Assembly: GCA_030538705.1 (NCBI GenBank)
Contig: JAUNTL010000013.1
Location: 1 to 49,163, forward strand
DNA length: 49,163 nucleotides
From: Paracoccus sp. (in: a-proteobacteria)
GTDB taxonomy: Bacteria; Pseudomonadota; Alphaproteobacteria; Rhodobacterales; Rhodobacteraceae
Direction of reading: 5' to 3'
Translations under genes and position numbers: made by a program
The notes under the pieces: model-generated
What the model saw: the letters and a program-made list of their open reading frames with translations, nothing else
What the model was told of the DNA's origin: nothing
Databases searched by the model: none
Shown: one piece after another, positions 45,894-49,163 of the stretch
Layout: the number at the start of each line of letters is the position of its first letter
Numbering within the stretch: the first letter of the stretch is position 1

Positions 45894-45944
45894 GGATATT
45901 TATGGACAAGAGAAAGCCACGGCTTCTTCTGTCCTCAAATATCC
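45894..45944. repeat. Inverted pair of the dispersed GGATATTT motif
   Basis: GGATATTTATGGACAAGAG begins the left arm (45894-45918). The right arm (45921-45944) is its near-complete inverse, beginning GGCTTCTTCTGTCC. Together they can form a hairpin of about 24 bp, 25 bases after parC. A diverged third copy follows near 46020 and another lies after trmB. The hairpin may end or stabilise parC mRNA. Confidence 0.7.
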
Positions 45945-46120
45945 CCGCCGGAGGCATCCGGCATCGCCTCTGGTCACTGCGCTGGCGGGGCCGCCCGGCG
46001 GCAGACACCGCGCGGCCATGAGTACTTGGACAAAAAGGAAAACCTCAAGCCAAGTGCTTGACCCGGGCGTGCCCGATGCCCCCATGGCTCCGGCATGGCA
46101 CGTGACCATATGCGCCATAA

Positions 46121-46150
46121 AAAAGGGGGCCGCTGAACGCGCCCCCTTTT
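46121..46150. terminator. Bidirectional intrinsic terminator
   Basis: AAAAGGGGGC (46121-46130) and GCCCCCTTTT (46141-46150) are perfect 10-base complements around a 10-base loop, with U-runs on both strands. It sits between parC (plus) and the small secreted-protein gene (minus) and serves both. Confidence 0.9.
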
Positions 46151-46200
46151 ATGTTCCCTTCGGAACGTGATGCCGCGCCGGAAGGGCGGCTGTTTTCAGA

Positions 46201-46341
46201 TCAGCTGTTGCTTTGCGGCGGTAGGATGACCGGGCCGGTCGTGGCCGTCTGGTCCAGAGCTTTGCGCGAACAATCGGCCGAGGCCGGAAGTGCTGCAAGC
46301 ATCAATGCCGCTGCGGCGAGTGCCGCGCCGAATTTCGTCAT
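46201..46341 (-). CDS. Small secreted protein (46 residues)
   Basis: MTKFGAALAAAALMLAALPASA is a clear signal peptide with an ASA cleavage site, followed by a short mature part (DCSRKALDQTATTGPVILPPQSNS) with one cysteine. A strong AAAGGAG lies at good spacing before the ATG, and the bidirectional terminator lies 50 bases after the stop, so it has the layout of a real one-gene unit. No lipobox: the residue before Cys is Asp. Function unknown; it is too short for most gene finders. Confidence 0.75.
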   Translation of the reverse strand: MTKFGAALAAAALMLAALPASADCSRKALDQTATTGPVILPPQSNS

Positions 46342-46441
46342 GTAAGCTCCTTTCATGCTGTGGCAGGTCAGGGCTGCGGAAGCGGCAGGTCCCTCTGCCG
46401 GCTTCCTGATCAGGGTCTCATATATGACGATTCGATGATAC

Positions 46442-47059
46442 TCACGGCTTCGTGATCTCGTCGCGCACCTCTTTCTGGCCGTGGATCATCGGGCCGACCA
46501 GATCCTCGTGCTTCCAGAAGCGATAGAACAGGATCACCGCAACATGCAGCAGCACCAGGATCAGCACGATCATTGCGCCGGTATGATGCCAGCCCACCGC
46601 CGCGCTTGCGGTCTGGCGGCTGACGGATGATGCCAGCGGGCCGACATTGATGAAATCATCCGGGTCCGAGATCAGCCCCGTCGTCACCTGCGCGGCCAGC
46701 ACCGCCAGCATCGCAATCACCGACAGCGCACCCAGCGGGTTATGGCCGGGCCAGTAACTCGGCTCGCGCAGAAATATCTGGCGCATATAGGCGGCGGTTG
46801 TGCCCGGTCCGCGCAGGAAATGGGCAAAACGCGCCGGTGCGGGGCCGGCAAAGCCCCAGATCAGCCGAAAGACCAGCAGCCCCGCAACGATATAGCCGCA
46901 CCAGAAATGCAGCGTCATCTGGTTCGGCCCGAACTGACCCAGCAGCCAGGCGGCGATGACAAAAAAGGCCAAAAGCCAGTGGAATCCCCGCAACAGGGGA
47001 TCCCACAGCCTGATCTTTCGCCTGCCCGGCGCCGCGCCGGGATTTACGCCTCCGGCCAT
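46442..47059 (-). CDS. Cytochrome b561-family protein
   Basis: A 205-residue membrane protein with four spans. Histidines in membrane segments, at RGFHWLLAFF, MTLHFWCGY, GWHHTGAM and LLHVAVILFY, are the expected ligands of two b-type hemes. It starts 5 bases after the cytochrome c' stop on the same strand, so the two make an operon in which the b-type protein probably passes electrons between the quinone pool and the periplasmic c-type protein. MAGGVNPG at 47059 is preferred over an ATG at 47101 inside the upstream gene. Confidence 0.88.
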   Translation of the reverse strand: MAGGVNPGAAPGRRKIRLWDPLLRGFHWLLAFFVIAAWLLGQFGPNQMTLHFWCGYIVAGLLVFRLIWGFAGPAPARFAHFLRGPGTTAAYMRQIFLREPSYWPGHNPLGALSVIAMLAVLAAQVTTGLISDPDDFINVGPLASSVSRQTASAAVGWHHTGAMIVLILVLLHVAVILFYRFWKHEDLVGPMIHGQKEVRDEITKP

Positions 47060-47064
47060 GGCGC

Positions 47065-47523
47065 TTACCGTTTGCGATAATTGTCGTGGCAGGCCTTGCA
47101 ACTGCCGCCAAGCGCCTGAAGCACCGGGCCGATATCTGCGGCACCGCCGGCAACCCGGTCGCCCGCGCCGGCCGCGGCTTCCTGAAACTGGGCGTATTTG
47201 GCGGCGAAATCATCGGGGTTCTGCCATACCGCCTGAAGCGCTCCGGTCTCGACCCCGTCATCGGGTGCGCTGCCCTGAATGAACAGCCCCGCGATGTCAT
47301 AGCCGGCAAGCGCCGCGATATTATTGCCGGCGGTGCGTGCCGCCGCTTCGTCATAAGGGATATCGCCGCGGGCCATGCCAGACAGCGTTCCCATGTCGAT
47401 ATTGAGCATCTTCATATAGCCTTCGCGCGCCTCGATGGCGTCTTCGATGGCATCTTCGGCAAGGGCGCCCATCGGCGCAATAACTGGAGCGGCCGCGAGG
47501 ATGGCAGCGATGAACAGTCTCAT
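47065..47523 (-). CDS. Cytochrome c' (class II, four-helix)
   Basis: A 152-residue periplasmic heme protein. Residues 1-22 are a signal peptide (MRLFIAAILAAAPVIAPMGALA), which fixes the start at 47523; GGAGGTTGAT precedes it. The heme motif CKACH lies at the very C terminus (GGSCKACHDNYRKR), the class II position, and the preceding helices are typical (AREGYMKMLNIDMGTLSGM...). Cytochromes c' bind NO and may protect from it. The heme must be attached by the Ccm system encoded at 14103-16840. Confidence 0.93.
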   Translation of the reverse strand: MRLFIAAILAAAPVIAPMGALAEDAIEDAIEAREGYMKMLNIDMGTLSGMARGDIPYDEAAARTAGNNIAALAGYDIAGLFIQGSAPDDGVETGALQAVWQNPDDFAAKYAQFQEAAAGAGDRVAGGAADIGPVLQALGGSCKACHDNYRKR

Positions 47524-47640
47524 ATCAACCTCCGTAGGTAGCGTAAAAGAATAGTCAAACAGTGGCAGAGAGACGGGCCGGGGGCAATGCAGCCGCCTGC
47601 CGGGGTCGATCACAGATGCGCCAACTGACCGGATTGCCTG

Positions 47641-47672
47641 AAAAAAAGACGGGCACCGCTCTGGTGCCCGTC
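47641..47672 (-). terminator. Intrinsic terminator of the DUF533 gene
   Basis: On the minus strand GACGGGCACC and GGTGCCCGTC form a 10-bp stem around a 5-base loop, followed by seven T (plus-strand A-run 47641-47647). It lies 28 bases after the stop at 47701. Confidence 0.95.
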
Positions 47673-47700
47673 ACGCGTGCGTTAACTGTCGCGTCCTGCG

Positions 47701-48627
47701 TCAGCTATACAGGTTCTGGACGCCGACCTGCTGATGGATCTGGTTGACCATCTGCGGCTGAAGGCCCAGCGATTGCGCAAGATCATGCAGGTAGCGCGCC
47801 TCTTCCTGGCTGTCGAAGTCGATGGCCATGACCGACATCAGATAGACCTGAGCCTCCAGCCCCTTGGGGACTTCGCGCGCCAGCGCGGCCGCATCGACCG
47901 GCGCCGCCATCTGCTCGCGCAGAAAGGCACGCTCCGCATCGTCAAGATCGCCCAGCTCGCCCATCAGGCGCTGTTTCTCGCCCTCGTCGATCTTGCCATC
48001 AGCCTTGGCCGCCTGAATCATCGCGCGCAGCATCAGGCCGGCAACGGCGTTCTGTTCCGCCGTCGGGGCGATTTCCGGCTCATCACGGCGGCTGAGCGAG
48101 TCGTTGAGCAATTCGCCGAATGAGGCATCATTGCTGGCCTGCGCGCCACGGCTGGCCAGCCCGCCGGCCGCCGCCCCGCCCAAAAGCCCGCCAAGAAGAT
48201 CACCGATCCCGCCGCCCTGCGCAGTGCTGCTGGTCTTGGTTCCGCCGGTCAGCTGACCCAGAAGATCACCCAGCCCGCCCGCGCCCGATCCACCCGAGCC
48301 GCGCGCGCTGTTGGTCAGCTGATCGAGCATGCCGCCCAGCCCGCCCGAGGCACCGGTCGAGTTCGGCCCGCCATAACGCCGCCCGCTGCCTGCGCTGCCA
48401 GAGGGCTGGCCGCCCAGCACCTGCCCCAGCAGATCGTCGATGCTGCCCCCGCTGCCTGACTGGCCGCGGCCCTGCGTTCCCTGGGTGATCTGGTCCAAGA
48501 GGCCGCCACCGGTGCGGCGCGAACCTGATTGCGTCTGACGCGCGCCGGCGTTCTGCATCATCGTGCTCATGCCCTTGGCGACCAGCACACCGGCGGCCAC
48601 GCGGGCAAGGGTTTTCATCAGACTCAT
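47701..48627 (-). CDS. DUF533 (TerB-like) protein
   Basis: A 308-residue protein. The N terminus [19 protein letters not shown] is followed by a long Gly/Ser-rich stretch (about 30-165) holding repeated [13 protein letters not shown] units. The C-terminal domain has [26 protein letters not shown] with an acidic metal-type DGKIDEGE, the DUF533/TerB feature. Function is unknown; TerB-like domains occur in tellurite and envelope stress loci. The start at 48627 has GGAGAACC at good spacing. It is divergent from tuf. Confidence 0.88.
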   Translation of the reverse strand: MSLMKTLARVAAGVLVAKGMSTMMQNAGARQTQSGSRRTGGGLLDQITQGTQGRGQSGSGGSIDDLLGQVLGGQPSGSAGSGRRYGGPNSTGASGGLGGMLDQLTNSARGSGGSGAGGLGDLLGQLTGGTKTSSTAQGGGIGDLLGGLLGGAAAGGLASRGAQASNDASFGELLNDSLSRRDEPEIAPTAEQNAVAGLMLRAMIQAAKADGKIDEGEKQRLMGELGDLDDAERAFLREQMAAPVDAAALAREVPKGLEAQVYLMSVMAIDFDSQEEARYLHDLAQSLGLQPQMVNQIHQQVGVQNLYS

Positions 48628-48748
48628 CTCGGTTCTCCAAATCCGAACGGATGCCCGCGCGGAATGCCGGGCATGCTGCGGGATTCCAACGCGATTTGAC
48701 CCGCCGGGTTCCATGTGCATCGCAAGGGCCGCGAAGCCCTGCGCACCC

Positions 48749-48776
48749 TTGATTTTTCCCGAATCTGCTTTTATCT
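48749..48776 (+). promoter_or_regulatory. Probable tuf promoter
   Basis: TTGATT (48749-48754), 16 bases, then TTATCT (48771-48776), about 60 bases before the tuf start. The T-rich spacer contrasts with its GC-rich surroundings. The next GC-rich stretch could start the transcript. Confidence 0.5.
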
Positions 48777-48835
48777 CGCCCCCGATACGACAACCGGGGA
48801 ACGGACCGCCATCTGCCCCGATCAAGGAGGCCCTA

Positions 48836-49163
<328 letters not shown>

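Overview
The window is GC-rich chromosomal DNA from an alphaproteobacterium of the Rhodobacterales, most likely Paracoccus or a close relative. This rests on protein relatedness read by eye and on gene order: nuoN-birA-coaX-rnj, yajC-secDF-Mth938-ccmABCDG, a DUF1127 gene followed by anti-Shine-Dalgarno sRNA hairpins next to the mraZ leader, and the division/cell-wall (dcw) cluster. No database search was possible.

Layout. 1-5851: end of the complex I operon (nuoM partial, nuoN) fused by overlaps to birA, coaX and RNase J. 5994-6936: a type I-E-like CRISPR array of 16 repeats, read on the minus strand, with no cas genes in view. 7021-10616: a SLC13-type permease with RCK_C domains, trmB and mazG. 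10768-17877: Sec accessory genes (yajC, secD, secF), a Mth938-like gene, the cytochrome c maturation genes ccmA, B, C, D and G, and a DUF1963 gene. 17878-18600: gene-poor DNA with a 220-bp tandem duplication. 18601-22692 (minus): cupin, UvrD/PcrA helicase, MetZ. 22693-23807: repeats and the wreck of a methylmalonyl-CoA mutase gene. 23808-30254: hydrolase, septation protein A, DUF1223, aconitase, a hypothetical. 30264-31689 (minus): DUF1127 protein, then ten CCTCCTCCC-loop hairpins, then rlmJ. 31690-32791: long intergenic leader containing an UpsM-like sRNA with its own terminator. 32792-42453: mraZ, rsmH, ftsL, ftsI, murE, murF, mraY, an unknown membrane protein, murD. 42915-49163: SH3 protein, parC, a 46-residue secreted protein, cytochrome b561 with cytochrome c', a DUF533 protein, and the start of a tuf gene.

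How the parts work together. Overlapping starts and stops (TGATG, ATGA) show tight translational coupling in the nuo-rnj, sec-ccm and dcw blocks. The ccm block exports and ligates heme to c-type cytochromes, such as the cytochrome c' at 47065. The dcw block runs from the MraZ regulator through peptidoglycan precursor synthesis and then stops after murD instead of continuing into ftsW/murG. The most interesting part is 31063-32791: an sRNA array much longer than the four-copy one I recall from Rhodobacter sphaeroides (CcsR, co-transcribed with the DUF1127 protein CcaF1), lying beside an UpsM-like attenuated leader that controls entry into the dcw operon.
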